Source of the DNA: Mesomycoplasma molare
GTDB lineage: Bacteria > Bacillota_I > Bacilli_A > Mycoplasmatales > Metamycoplasmataceae
DNA: 64,000 nt
Direction of reading: 5' to 3'
Assembly: GCF_024918955.1 (NCBI RefSeq)
Contig: NZ_CP103423.1
Location: forward strand, 1-64,000
The position numbers and the translations under genes were made by a program. The first letter of the stretch is position 1, and each line of letters opens with the position of its first letter. The notes under the pieces are model-generated. The model did not search any database. It worked only from the letters and a program-made list of their open reading frames with translations, and was not told where the DNA came from. Below, piece after piece: positions 22,281 to 33,108 of the stretch.

Positions 22281-22329
22281 AAAAAATTCAAGTATAACAC
22301 AAAACTAAAGTGATATACTTGAATTTTTT
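22281..22329. terminator. Bidirectional hairpin terminator, possibly derived from an IS end
   Basis: AAAAAATTCAAGTATA at 22281-22296 pairs with TATACTTGAATTTTTT at 22314-22329. It would stop transcripts from the left and from the minus-strand TM2 gene. The preceding TTTTATTTATT and the TCAAGT...ACTTGA core resemble the right end of the IS30 element at 57769-57830 and the hairpin at 46515. Confidence 0.65.
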
Positions 22330-22537
22330 ATGGTTTAATTAATTTACCTTCTTTATCTTTCATTAGTCCTGCAACGGCAAAAACAAAATCTATCAAAGCT
22401 CAAATACCAAAACCTCCTAAGGTAAGTAATTTAGCAATACCAATACCTATTCTTCCGACGTAAAATCTATCTACTCCTAAACCGCCGAAGAAAAACGAAA
22501 GTAAAATAAGAACTACATAATTTTTTTCTGATTTCAT
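22328..22537 (-). CDS. TM2-domain membrane protein
   Basis: A 69-aa protein that is essentially one TM2 domain: charged N-terminus, helix VLILLSFFFGGLGVDRFYVG with the signature GGxGxDRFYxG, then TLGGFGIWALIDF and a second helix. TGA is Trp (GIWALI). TM2 proteins are widespread and of unclear role. A GGAG ribosome site lies 6 bases upstream of the start at 22537. A 16-base poly-A tract (poly-T on the coding strand) lies 67-82 bases upstream, close to a presumed promoter. Confidence 0.87.
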
Positions 22538-22603
22538 TAAATCTCCTATTTATAAATTTTTTGAAATTTTTTGTAACTATCAATAAAATTTTAAATCGCT
22601 TCT

Positions 22604-22619
22604 AAAAAAAAAAAAAAAA
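22604..22619. repeat. A16 homopolymer upstream of the TM2 gene
   Basis: Sixteen consecutive A (T on the minus strand), the longest homopolymer noticed in the window. It lies between the rnjA terminator and the TM2 gene start, where its length could set promoter spacing. Confidence 0.8.
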
Positions 22620-22622
22620 GTG

Positions 22623-22649
22623 AAAAAGGGCAAAATAGCCCATTTTTTT
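22623..22649 (-). terminator. Terminator of rnjA
   Basis: On the minus strand, ATGGGCTATTTTGCCC forms a GGGC/GCCC stem flanked by A and T runs and is followed by TTTTTCAC and the long T tract. It is about 120 bp after the rnjA stop. Confidence 0.7.
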
Positions 22650-22772
22650 ATATAAAATTAAATTTTTCAAATTTGTAAATAGGTTAATTAATGTGTTATT
22701 ATTCAACATTTTTTTATCTTTAATATTGTAAATTTATGTTAAAAAAGTAAACACTAAATAAAATGATGCGTT

Positions 22773-24533
22773 TTATTCATCCATATCTTCATCATCGAGA
22801 TTTTTTTCTAGTTCATTATTTTCTTCTTCTTGGTTATTTTTGAATTCTTTTAAAGGATCTTTTTTGTCATCTGCAAATAAAAAGGTAGAAATAATTATAG
22901 GATTTCTTCTTTTTTCTTTGTAAAAATAAGGAATTAACCTATCTTTAATTAATTGTTTAAGTTCAGGTATTGTTCAGTCTGCTTTGTTTTTAATAGTAAA
23001 TAAAACTGCTCCATGTACTAGTCTTTTTAATTCTTCAACAAATTCAGTTGAGGTTTTTACATAAAAACTACCTCTAGAAACTATTCTAGGTCTACCTACA
23101 ATTATATTTTTAACTCTATCTATAGCAATAGAAACATAAACAAAACCATTTTCACCTAAAGCTAGTCTTTCTTTCATTAAATTAATATTAACTTTAGAAA
23201 CAACATCTCCGTCAATAAATATAGGTCCTGGATTAATAAATTCTTTTGTTTTAACTAGTTTTTTGTTAATAAGATGTAAAACTTCACCTATTTTTGGAAC
23301 TATTACATTATTCGGATTTACTCCATTTTCTATTGCTGTTTGACCATGAATTACAGACATTCTAAATTCTCCATGATAAGGAACAAAATAAGTTGGTTTA
23401 GTTATTCTAAATATTTTTTCATGCTCTTCTTTATAAGCATGACCTGAAGTATGTAAATAACCATCAACTCCATTCTCTTTAATTATGGCACCAGTTTTAT
23501 AAAGTTTATTAACTAGAAGTTCGATTTTAATTCTATTTCCTGGAATAGGAGAAGAAGAAAATATAATCATATCTCCTTTTTTTAATGTTACTTGCGGATG
23601 TTTTCCCTGACTCATTCTAGTAAGAGCTGCCATTTGTTCACCCTGTGAACCGGTTGTTAAAATAACTAGTTCATTGTCTTGATATTGAGAAATATTCTTT
23701 TTGTCAATAAAAACATCATTAGGAACATTTATATAACCCATTTTTCTTCCAATTTGCACTCCGCTAACCATTGATCTACCAAATGTGACAACTTTTTTTC
23801 CTAATTTAGCTGCTAGTTCAATAATTACTTTTACCCTTGTTAAGTTAGAAGCAAAAGCAGTTATAATTATTTTTTTCTTAGCATCTAACATGTGTGATTC
23901 AATATCTTTTAAAATATCTTTTTCACTAGGTGAGTGAAAAGGACGCATAGCGTTTGTAGAATCAGATAATAAAACTGATAAATCTTCTTTTCCAATTTGT
24001 TCTAATTTACTAAAATCAGTTAAATTTCCAATGGGGGTATAATCAAATCTAAAATCTCCAGTACACATTATAGAACCGTTAGGCGAAGAAACTCTAATTC
24101 CAAATGCATCAGGTATAGAGTGTTGAGCAGTTCAAAAATCTACTTTTAATGTATTAAACTCATGAATAGCATCTCTTTCGATTTCAACATAATTTATTTT
24201 TTTTCTAATTCCTCTATCTTCAAATTTAGCTTTTAAATATTGAATAGCAATTCTGGGAGCATATATTGTAGGTATATTTACTTCTTGTAATAAATAAGTA
24301 ACACCTCCAATATGATCTTCATGTCCGTGGGTAATAAATAATCCCTTAATCTTACTTTCATTTTCTTTTAAATATGAATAATCAGGAATAATTCCTTTAA
24401 TTCCTGTTGTGAAAGTATCAGCAAATTTAATTCCAGCATCTATTACCACTATGTCGTTTTCGTGTTCAATAACTAAAGTAGATTTTCCGATTTCTTGCAT
24501 TCCGCCCAATGCAAATAATTTTGTTGGTTTCAT
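22773..24533 (-). CDS. rnjA: Ribonuclease J
   Basis: Metallo-beta-lactamase/beta-CASP ribonuclease with 5'-3' exo- and endonuclease activity, central to mRNA decay and rRNA processing in Gram-positive relatives. The 586-aa protein has the intact zinc motif HGHEDH at about 69-74, further ligands in TGDFRFD, and HTSGHAY and VPYHGE in the C-terminal half. The tail is acidic (many D/E), longer than in most members. TGA=Trp at one or more positions. It is monocistronic; divergent to the S1-protein/pgi operon. A second, catalytically degenerate paralogue lies at 30180. Confidence 0.95.
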
Positions 24534-24731
24534 TAATTCTCCTAAATTAAAAATATGAATTTATTTGTTGTATAAAATATTATTTTAATTTTACAAAAAA
24601 AATATTTTTTTACAAAGAATATTTGCTCTATTTTTGAAAAAATATAATATAACAAAACAATATAGAATTGAATAAAATGTTCTTTGAAAAAATTATGTTT
24701 CTAATTCAAAATGTTATAATTTAAATTAATT

Positions 24732-25067
24732 ATGGAAATAGGGGATTTAGTAACTGGCAAAGTTAAAAAAATAGTAAAAAATTATTTTTGAGTTGATTTG
24801 CCAAAGGGTTATCAAGGAGTTGTTTTTATAAAAGAGGTTAGCGACTATTATATAAAAGATTTAACTGAAATGTTTGTAATAGGAGATGAAATAAAGTTAA
24901 AAATTTTAGATATTAATCATGAAAATAAGAAAGTTTCTTTATCTTTTAAAGCAATAAGACCAAAATATTTGAAAATACCTTTTACTTATAAGCTTTGCGA
25001 AACTAAAAGTGGATTTAAAAATTTATTTTTACACACAAAAAGAGAGGTTGAAAAATGAAAAAAATAA
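24732..25067 (+). CDS. S1-domain RNA-binding protein
   Basis: A 111-aa protein with one S1 fold: GDLVTGKVKKI at 4-14, GYQGVVFIKEVSD at about 26-38, and VIGDEIKLKILDINHENKKV to VSLSFKAI at about 48-73. Such single-S1 proteins (YugI/CvfD type) bind ribosomes or RNA. Two TGA codons are Trp; the final one (25056) lies inside the overlapping pgi start, so the true end is TAA at 25065-25067. It has no ribosome site, and TATAAT at 24715-24720 leaves only a few bases of leader. It overlaps pgi by 13 bp. Confidence 0.83.
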
Positions 25068-26341
25068 CATTAAATTTAAAAAATGCAGTCAAAGAAGAAG
25101 AAATTTTAAAATTTCAAGAACAAGTAACAAAAATAAACAATTCTATGGAAGATTTTTCTGCTATAGGATCGGACTTTTTAGGTTGAAAAGATTTACCTGA
25201 AAATAGTAATTGAAAAGAAATAAATCAAATTAAAAAATCAGCTAGTGAATTACATTCTAAAAAAATAGAAGTTTTAGTTGTTATTGGTATAGGTGGTTCT
25301 TATTTAGGAGCAAAAGCTGCTCTTGATGTGATTCAAGGTTTACGTCCTGGTAAAGAAAGAAAAATGGAAGTAATATTTGCGGGTACTTCAATAAGTTCTA
25401 ATGATTTATATCAATTATTAAAATATGTAGAAAACAAGAGATTCGCTATAAATGTTATTTCTAAATCAGGAACAACTACTGAACCAGCAATAGCTTTTAG
25501 ATTCTTTAAATCACTATTAGAAAGTAAAGTAGGAGTTGAAGAAGCGCAAAAATTAATTTTTGCTACAACTGATGCAAATAAAGGGACTTTATTTGAATTA
25601 GCAAAAATAAAAAATTACCAAAAATTTGTTATTTTAGATAATATAGGTGGAAGATTTAGTGTTTTATCACCAGTAGGTCTTTTCCCTCTAGCTTGTGCGG
25701 GAATTGATATTGATGAGATTTTAAAAGGAGCAGCAGAAGCTAATGAAATTTATAAACAAGATTCTTTAGCAACTAATGATGCTTATAGATATGCAGTTTC
25801 TAGATTTATATTAGGACAACAATATAAATCCGAAATGTTAGTTTCTTATGAACCAAATTTTGCTTTTTTCAACGAATGATGAAAACAATTGTTCGGAGAA
25901 AGTGAAGGTAAAAATGAAAAAGGATTATTACCTACATCAGCTATCTTTTCAACAGATTTACACTCATTAGGTCAATATATTCAAGAAGGTTCAAAAGTTC
26001 TATTTGAAACAGTTATTACCTTAAAAAATCCAACACACGATTTATTAATAACTGAAGATGAAGAGAATTTAGATAAGTTAAATTATTTAATGGACAAAAC
26101 TGTTCATTTTGTAAATAATGCAGCTTTTGAAGCTACAATGGATGCTCATGTTAATGTTGGTAAAGTGCCTAACATACATTTATTATTAGAAGATTCGCTA
26201 GAAAAATCATTTGGTTGATTGGTAATGTTTTTTGAAAGAGCTTGTGCAATATCTGCATATCTATTAGGAGTAAATCCATTTAACCAACCAGGTGTAGAAG
26301 TATACAAATCTAATATGTTTAAAATATTAGGTAAAAAATAG
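25055..26341 (+). CDS. pgi: Glucose-6-phosphate isomerase
   Basis: Glycolytic enzyme interconverting glucose-6-phosphate and fructose-6-phosphate. The 428-aa protein has [14 protein letters not shown] near residue 77 (substrate loop), [12 protein letters not shown] near 135 (phosphate-binding serine/threonines) and the family glutamate in the central QYIQEG block. TGA codons are Trp. Length is typical for Firmicute/Mollicute pgi. It overlaps the upstream S1-protein gene by 13 bp with a GAGAGG site 7 bases before the ATG, indicating one operon. Confidence 0.96.
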
Positions 26342-26388
26342 GGATTATGTATACTTAAATTAATAATAAAAAATTAAGGAGTGAAAAA

Positions 26389-27711
26389 ATGAAAAAAATT
26401 TTTCTTTCTGAACCATTTTATGCTATAAACAGTTTAGCTAATGTAGTTACACATTCTCAACCTATGGAAAATAAGGCTAATTTTAATACAAATGTAAATA
26501 ATAATCAAATACTTTCTAAAATTTCAGAAAACGAAGTTGTAAATCAAATAGCTTCTGACTTATTAAACACTAAAAAGAGTGCAACAAAAATAACTTCAGA
26601 AATTGATTTTGAACAATTTAAATCTCTATATTCACAAATTTTAGATGTAGCAGAAATTCAAAACACAAAATTAAGTGAAGAACAAAAAAAATCTATATTA
26701 GATAAAATTTCTTTAAAAGAATTTAAAAAATTCAAACAAGAAATAAAAAAAACGCTTGTAAGTTTTAGAAAACAAGAAAAAAACAAAGCACTTTCTGAAG
26801 AATTTAAGAGTAGTTTAAAAGAATTAGTAACAGATAAAGAAAAAAATTATAAAGTTAATATTATTGAAGGAGAAGAAAATTCTAAACAAGCATTATTTAC
26901 TTTAGAAAAATTAGATAAATTATTAAAAGAAAGTAAAGAAGTAAAAGATGTATTGGTTAAAGAATTAAAAGATACTGAAATTCTATTGTCACTTTTATTA
27001 AGAAATTCCTTAGTTTTGAGTGTAAATTCTATTATATATTCAATAATGTCACTTACTAATCCAGGTTTTGGTTTTTTATTATTCACAAATACATTTGTAT
27101 CTGTTGGTTACTGAATTTGATATAAAAATGTTTCTGATAAGAGAGATAAATTACTAAATAGAATTAAAAACTATGATAAAATTTTTGGCCATAATTCTAG
27201 TTCAGGTTTATATAATGCTTTTGAAGCGTTTAAAAATATAATATCAGCAGGCCATTCTGTAAGAGCTTGAGCGCAAACGCCCGCTATAAGTAAAATAACT
27301 AATATAATTTCTGTTGCTACATCTGCAGTGCTAGAGTCAATTAATATTTATTTTACACAGAAAGAGTTAGAAGAATCAAATGCAAGAATAGATAAAATTA
27401 ATTTATTTGAAAAAGAATTACAAAATTTGGTATCTAACTGAGAAAAAGAATATAAAGACATTCAAAATTTTAATTGAGTAGTTATTAACGAAACTAAACA
27501 AACAGATTATTATTATAACGGTGGAACTGGTGGTAAAAATTTAGTTTTTAAAAATCTAAAAACAAATGAAATAAAAACCATAAGTGAAATGTTAAGTTTA
27601 GATGAAATAACTTTATATAATATGGGGTTGATGAAGGTTTATAATTCTAAGTTAGAAGAATGATATATTAAAAAATTACCAAACAAAACTAAGAAAGACA
27701 ATTTAGGTTAA
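26389..27711 (+). CDS. Hypothetical membrane protein, 440 aa
   Basis: Not recognised. The N-terminal 190 residues are hydrophilic, lysine/glutamate-rich and probably helical or coiled coil. A hydrophobic stretch at about 200-245 (ending GFGFLLFTNTFVSVGYWIWY) can span the membrane twice. A third hydrophobic segment lies near 300-325 (TNIISVATSAVLESI). A good AAGGAG ribosome site precedes the ATG. TGA is Trp throughout. No lipobox or signal peptide is seen. It sits 47 bp after pgi and 1 bp before the first gene of a three-gene paralogous array, so it may belong to that accessory cluster. Confidence 0.8.
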
Positions 27712-27712
27712 T

Positions 27713-28417
27713 ATGATTTATCTTAGTATTGTATTACTTTTAATTCCTTTTGTTACTGAAATGTTAATAACGCATTTATTTTTAATAGCTCTTGAAAACA
27801 AAAGATTCATTTTGTTTTTGCCATCTATTAATAAAAAAATAAAAATTTTAAGTAAACAAAAAAAACCTGTATATGTAAACGGAATGTTTAGAGAAGGTTT
27901 AAAAATATGAGACAAAAAAATTTCTAAATTACAATTTATTCCATATGTTTTAATAATAATTTTTATCTCATGTGTTCCGCTTGGTTTATTTCTTGGTAAA
28001 GAGGTTTTTATAAAAGAAGATTTACTTTCTAATGTTATTGTATTATTTATCTTTTCAATAAATTTATACCTTATTTTTTATATTTCTTATTTCATTGTAG
28101 TACCTAAATTGCAATTTAAAAAAGTATACAAATTATTAGATAATTGACACTTTTCAAAAGAAAAATTGTTTTTTGATAGAGAATATAATTACAGTGACGA
28201 AGAAATTTATGGTGATTTAAAAGCAAGAGTTCAACAAGGTTTTGTCCCTACTTCTTTTAAAAAACTCAGTAAATCTTTTGCAAAAGAAAAAGATATTTCT
28301 TGATTTTATACCCTAATTTGAGGAGTTCATTTACCAGAATTAAAAAAAACAATACAATCTCCAAAATACGAATATCTATACCAAGAATTTACTAATTTAT
28401 TAAACAAACCACAATAA
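27713..28417 (+). CDS. Paralogous two-TM protein, array copy 1
   Basis: A 234-aa protein of unknown function with an N-terminal hydrophobic segment, a conserved cytosolic block KQKKPVYVNGMFREGLKIWD near 48-68, two more hydrophobic segments (about 80-100 and 108-130), then DNWHFSKEKLFFDREY and ISWFYTLIWGVHLPE motifs. These blocks recur in the frameshifted gene at 28561 and the gene at 29318. TGA is Trp. The start follows the previous stop by 1 bp without a strong ribosome site, suggesting coupling. No known family recognised. Confidence 0.8.
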
Positions 28418-28560
28418 CAATTTAAATATACCAATCACATTTTTGTATATTGTATATTGTTTTATTACTTATTACACAACGTTTAAAAATAGAAAATAAT
28501 TTAAAAAACTAAACTATTATGGAAGGTAATTTAATTTATAAAAATAAAAGGACATTTTAG

Positions 28561-29260
28561 ATGAAAGATTATGAAAAAGTTATATATATGTTAGCAGGTT
28601 TATTAATTTTACAAACCCTATTTTATTTTTTATTTTTAGAATGCGGAAAAGGAGAAAAAATACGATATTGATTATTTGTCTATAGAAAAATAAAAAAGAT
28701 TAATAAGCAAAAAAATCCTGTATATGTAAACGAAATGTTTAAGAAAGGTTTAAAAATTTGAGAAACAGAAGTTTCAAAATTTCAATTTCTTTCTTATATT
28801 GTATCTATTATTTTTATAATTTATGTAACCATTACTATTGTTATAAACTGAAACTATTTATTGATAGATAAACACAAAAATAGGTGGTTGTTAATATTAC
28901 TTTTATGTTAAGTTTTTTATTAATTCATTTACTATTTTTATTATTTCTATATTACCAAAAAAACTATTTAAAAAAGCTCACAAATTATTAGAAAATTGAC
29001 ACTTTTCAAAAGAAAAATTGTTTTTTGATAAAGAATATATAAAAAACAATGAAAAAGTAACTGGAGATTTTTGTAATGTTGGCAGATGAAATACTTATAC
29101 TTCTTATTCTGAAATGAGAAAAAAATTTAACAGCAAAGATATTTCTTGATATTATGTACTAATTTGAGGACTACATTTTCCTGAAGTTGAAAAAATAATA
29201 TATTCACCCAATCATAAAGATGTATACCAAGAATTTGTTAATTTATTACATGAACTTTAA
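28561..29260 (+). pseudogene. Paralogous two-TM protein, array copy 2, frameshifted
   Basis: Same family as the flanking genes, beginning MKDYEKVIYMLAGLLI and containing NKQKNPVYVNEMFKKGLKIW. The frame from the ATG stops near 28911 (after LLILLLC). The rest of the family sequence (KLLENWHFSKEKLFFDKEY through the C-terminus, stop at 29260) continues in another frame, so one indel near 28895-28915 breaks it. Part of the 3' end is nucleotide-identical to copy 3, indicating recent exchange. It has a weak AAAAGGACATTTTAG ribosome region shared in form with copy 3. Confidence 0.75.
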
Positions 29261-29317
29261 ATATGAATATTTATACGAAAAATTTACTAATTTATGAAAA
29301 ATGAAAGGAGATTTTAG

Positions 29318-30025
29318 ATGTCAGATTATGCAAAAGTGTTATATATATTAGCAGCTTTTTCTATATTAGAATCAACGCTTTGAATTTCATATATTTTTTC
29401 AAGTAAAGGTGAAATAATAAGATATTTATTTATTACTAACAAAAAAATACAAAAGATTAATAAGCAAAAAAATCCTGTATATGTAAACGAAATCTTTAAA
29501 AAAGGATTAGAAACTTGAAAAAAAGAAGTTTTTAAATCAACATTTATTTCTTATATTATCATATTCTTTTTTTTAATTTCTATAATAGTTAATATGTCGG
29601 TAAACTTAAAATATTTATTTATAGAAAAAAATTCTAAGTCAAATTTAATATTTCCTTTTACTTTTCATTCTTTATTTTCTTTAGTTATTTTCTTTACATT
29701 AATATCTCCAAAACTGATATTGAAAAAAATATATAAATCAGTAGAAAATTGACATTTTTCAAAAGAACAATTGTTTTTTGATAGAGAATATACATACACC
29801 AACGAAAAAGTAACAGGTTATTTTAAAATAGCAGACGATCGATACTATAATGAAGCTTCCTATTCTGAAATGAGAAAAAAATTTAACAGCAAAGATATTT
29901 CTTGATATTATGTACTAATTTGAGGACTACATTTTTCTGAAGTTGAAAAAATAATATATTCACCCAATCATAAAGATGTATACCAAGAATTTGTTAATTT
30001 ATTACATGAACAAAATAACCAATAG
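29318..30025 (+). CDS. Paralogous two-TM protein, array copy 3
   Basis: A 235-aa intact member of the array: MSDYAKVLYILAAFSILEST, then NKQKNPVYVNEIFKKGLETW (about 48-67), two hydrophobic segments (about 77-97 and 108-130), ENWHFSKEQLFFDREY, and ISWYYVLIWGLHFSEVE near the C-terminus. A good GAAAGGAG ribosome site precedes it. Upstream, 29261-29310 still encodes an orphan family tail (KYEYLYEKFTNLW), a scar of an additional copy. Function unknown. Confidence 0.82.
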
Positions 30026-30028
30026 TTT

Positions 30029-30075
30029 AAATATACAATGTGGCAAAATTTATATTGCTATGTTGTATATTTTTT
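30029..30075 (+). terminator. Terminator after the paralogue array
   Basis: AATATACAA near 30029-30038 pairs with TTGTATATT at 30063-30071, with partial inner pairing (GGCA/TGCT), followed by TTTTT. Confidence 0.65.
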
Positions 30076-30179
30076 ATAAAAAATAAATAAAATACATTTT
30101 TAAAAGATATAAAAATTTTATATAATTAAAAATAAATAAACATATATATTTTACAAACAATTAATTAAAGAAGGGTAAT

Positions 30180-31841
30180 ATGGCAAAAATAGGTATTTTT
30201 GGTCTTGGAGGACTGGATGAAAATGGAAAAAATTCATATGTAATTGAAGTTAATGATTCTATTTTTTTAGTAAATGCAGGTGTAAAAGTTCCAATTAGCT
30301 CAACTAATGGTATTGATACTTTAATACCGGATTTTTCTTATTTAGAAAACAACAAAGAAAAAATAAAAGGAATTTTTATTACTGATGGTAAAAATGAATC
30401 TTTTTCAGCATTACCTTGATTATTAATGAAAATTAAAGGACTAAAAATTTATTGTTCTCCTTTTACCAAATTTTTAGTAGCTGATAGGATTTCTAAATAT
30501 AAAATAGGACATAATGATTTTGAAATTATTTCTATAGCAAAAGAGGAACTGGATTTTAAAGATGCAAAAGTAAAAAGTATTCCTTTAGCAGGTTCTATGC
30601 CGGGTGTATATGGTTATAATTTTGAAACTGAAGATGGTGCTATTTTAATTATGTTAAATTTTATAGTAGGATCTTTAAATATTTATGGAACAACTAATCT
30701 AGAACAAATAAAAGCTAATATCAAATCTCCTAAAGGAATACATACACTATTGATAGATTCTGGTAGAGCAAACTATAAAGGAAAAGCTATTGATAAAATA
30801 GATATTACACCATCAATTGAAAATGTTTTTTATAAAACTGATCAGAATTCAAGAATTATTGTTGGTTCTTTTGATGAAGAAATGGCTCTTTTACAAGAGG
30901 TATTAGATTTAGCTAAAAAATATCAAAGACCAGTAGCAGTATACGGAAGAACATATGGTCAACTTGTAGATTTAATAAAGAAAATTAAATACGAAGGAAA
31001 ATATTTAGAATTACCAGAATTTATTGACTATAAAGAAGCTAATAAACATAAAAATGCTGTAGTTTTAATTACTTCAACAAGCGAAAGACTATATCAAAGA
31101 TTTTTAAGAATTACAGAAAATAACGATGTTTTCTTTAAATTATTACCAACAGATACAGTGATAATGGTAGCACCACCTCTTAATGGACTAGAAGTTCTTT
31201 ATGCTATGACTTTAGACGAAATTGCAAGAATAACACCTAAAGTAGTTGATATAACAGAAAATGAGTATTATAGAATAAGACCGGCAAGAGAGGACATATT
31301 TTTAGCAGCTAAAATATTACAACCTAAATTTTTTATTCCTTTACAAGGATTATATAGATATTTAGTAGTTTCTTCTGAAATAGCTCACTTAGCAGGGGTG
31401 GATAAAAATAACACCATAGTTTTACAAAACGGAAAAATAGCATTATTTTCTGATGGAGATTTAGTATCGCAAAAAGGTACAATAAAGCAAGTTGGTGAAG
31501 TTATTATAGATGGTTTTGGTATAGGGGATATTTCATCAGAAGTTATTAGAGAAAGAGAAAATTTAGCTAGAGATGGAGTTATAACAATAACGAACTTAGT
31601 GGACTATAAAACTAAAAAGTTAATTGGTGATTTGCAAATTAATTCATCAGGAATAATTTCTAAAGAAAATAAAAGTAAAATAACAGAAATTATAACATCA
31701 GCTGTATATCAAACATTTTTAGAAACTGAAAAGATTGTTTTAAAAGAAGCACAAGAAAAAATCAAGAAAATAATTAAGAAAAAAATATTTAAAATTTATG
31801 ATAAAGAGCCAGTTTTAGTGGTGATATTTTATGAAATATAA
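30180..31841 (+). CDS. RNase J paralogue lacking the catalytic metal motif (RNase J2-like)
   Basis: A 553-aa protein colinear with RNase J: start IFGLGGLDENGKNSYVIEV parallels FALGGMQEIGKSTLVIEH of rnjA, and the C-terminal VSQKGTIKQVGEVIIDGFGI region parallels the RNase J linker. Where rnjA has HGHEDH (69-74), this protein reads DGKNES at the same position, so the zinc site is gone. The later His-containing blocks are also changed (VAPPLNGLE, IPLQGLYRY). In Bacillus and Streptococcus, J1 and J2 form heteromers in which J2 is weakly active, so a structural/regulatory partner of RnjA is the likely role. One TGA (30417) is Trp. It overlaps the next gene by 11 bp. Confidence 0.88.
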
Positions 31842-32652
31842 AAAGGGCAAAATAGAATTTTTAATACAATCTAAAATTTTTTGAGCATTAATATTATTAA
31901 CAAATATGTTACTTTTAGTATTTAGCTTTTTAAATATTAAAGGCTTAACAACAATCTATTCTTATACTATAGGTTTTTTATTTGGTAGTTTATCTTATTC
32001 GTATTTTTTATTTATTTTAATTTTATGTTTAACAAAAATTATTTCACCTAAAATATTAGAAACAAAAAAGATAAAAGTAGATTTATATTTAATATCTTTA
32101 TTCTTTATATTTATAAATATGTTTGTTATTTTTATAATTGAAGATGTTATAAAAATGAAAGGACAAAATATTTTAGATATAGGATTTAAAAACTTTAAAA
32201 ATTTAAAAAATATTTATTGAATTGAACTAATTAACAAAACTAATGATCCCTTATTATTAGACCTTTCACACTTAGGTTTTTTAAATATATTTATTTATAT
32301 AACATTAAAATCATTTACTAGTTCTTTAGGTTCTTTTATGATTCCATTATTGTTATTTTTAATTTATCTAATTTGAAAAATCCTATTTTTTGAAAAAAAT
32401 CAGTTAATTAGACCTAAAAATAAAATAAAAAAAGAAAAAATATTAGAATTTAAAAAAAATAAAATAAAGGAGAATAAAAAGGAACTTGTCCAAAATATAG
32501 TTACTAATTTTGACTTAGAAGATAAAGGTAATATAGTTACTAAAGATTTAAAAAAACCAGTTGACTTAGAAATAAAAACATTTATTGAAGAAGAAAATAC
32601 TGAAAATAAAAGTATAGAAGAAACATTACCTTTTGACAATCCTTTTGATTAA
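31831..32652 (+). CDS. Polytopic membrane protein with FtsK-N-like helices
   Basis: A 273-aa protein with about five hydrophobic segments in residues 15-195 and a lysine-rich, then acidic, cytosolic tail ending LPFDNPFD. The segment IGFLFGSLSYSYFLFILILC is reminiscent of the 4-TM N-terminal domain of FtsK, but no ATPase domain follows, so that reading is only a suggestion. The ATG lies inside the end of the RNase J2-like gene and the stop is 1 bp before the thioredoxin-like gene, so it is part of that operon. Confidence 0.75.
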
Positions 32653-32653
32653 A

Positions 32654-32989
32654 ATGGAACTTAAAAAATTAACTTGAGAAGAAGCACAAAAAGAAATTAA
32701 TGATGGAGTTGTTTATTTAGAGTTTACAACAACTTGATGTGGCGATTGTAAAATGATGAGTCCAATTGTAAAACAAGTAGAAAATCATTTTAAAGATGAA
32801 CCTAGATTAAAAATGATTAATGTTAATGCGGAAGAAGCGCAACTATTTAGAAAAGAAGGAACAAAATTCGAAGTATTAAGAGTTCCTACACACATTGTTT
32901 TAAAAGATGGAGAAATTTTAAATAAAGGCTTTGAATATTTTCCAAAAGATATCATTATTGAGTGAATAGAATCAGCGCTAAAAAAATAA
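32654..32989 (+). CDS. Thioredoxin-like protein
   Basis: A 111-aa thioredoxin-fold protein with the redox site WCGDC (about residues 28-32) in place of the classical WCGPC and the cis-proline loop RVPTHIVLKDGE near 77-88. It would reduce disulfides in the cytosol. TGA codons supply Trp in LTWEEA and in the active site itself. It begins 1 bp after the upstream stop; a terminator follows. Confidence 0.88.
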
Positions 32990-33000
32990 TTTTATACCTC

Positions 33001-33040
33001 AAAATCAAACATTACTTTTTAATAGTGTTTGATTTTTTTT
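33001..33040 (+). terminator. Terminator after the thioredoxin-like gene
   Basis: AAATCAAACA pairs with TGTTTGATTT around a short loop and is followed by TTTTTT. Strong intrinsic terminator. Confidence 0.85.
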
Positions 33041-33108
33041 ATTAATTTTAGATAGTAATTATGAACGAAAATAGCATAAACTCTTAAAAAAGTTTTATAA
33101 TTTTAATT

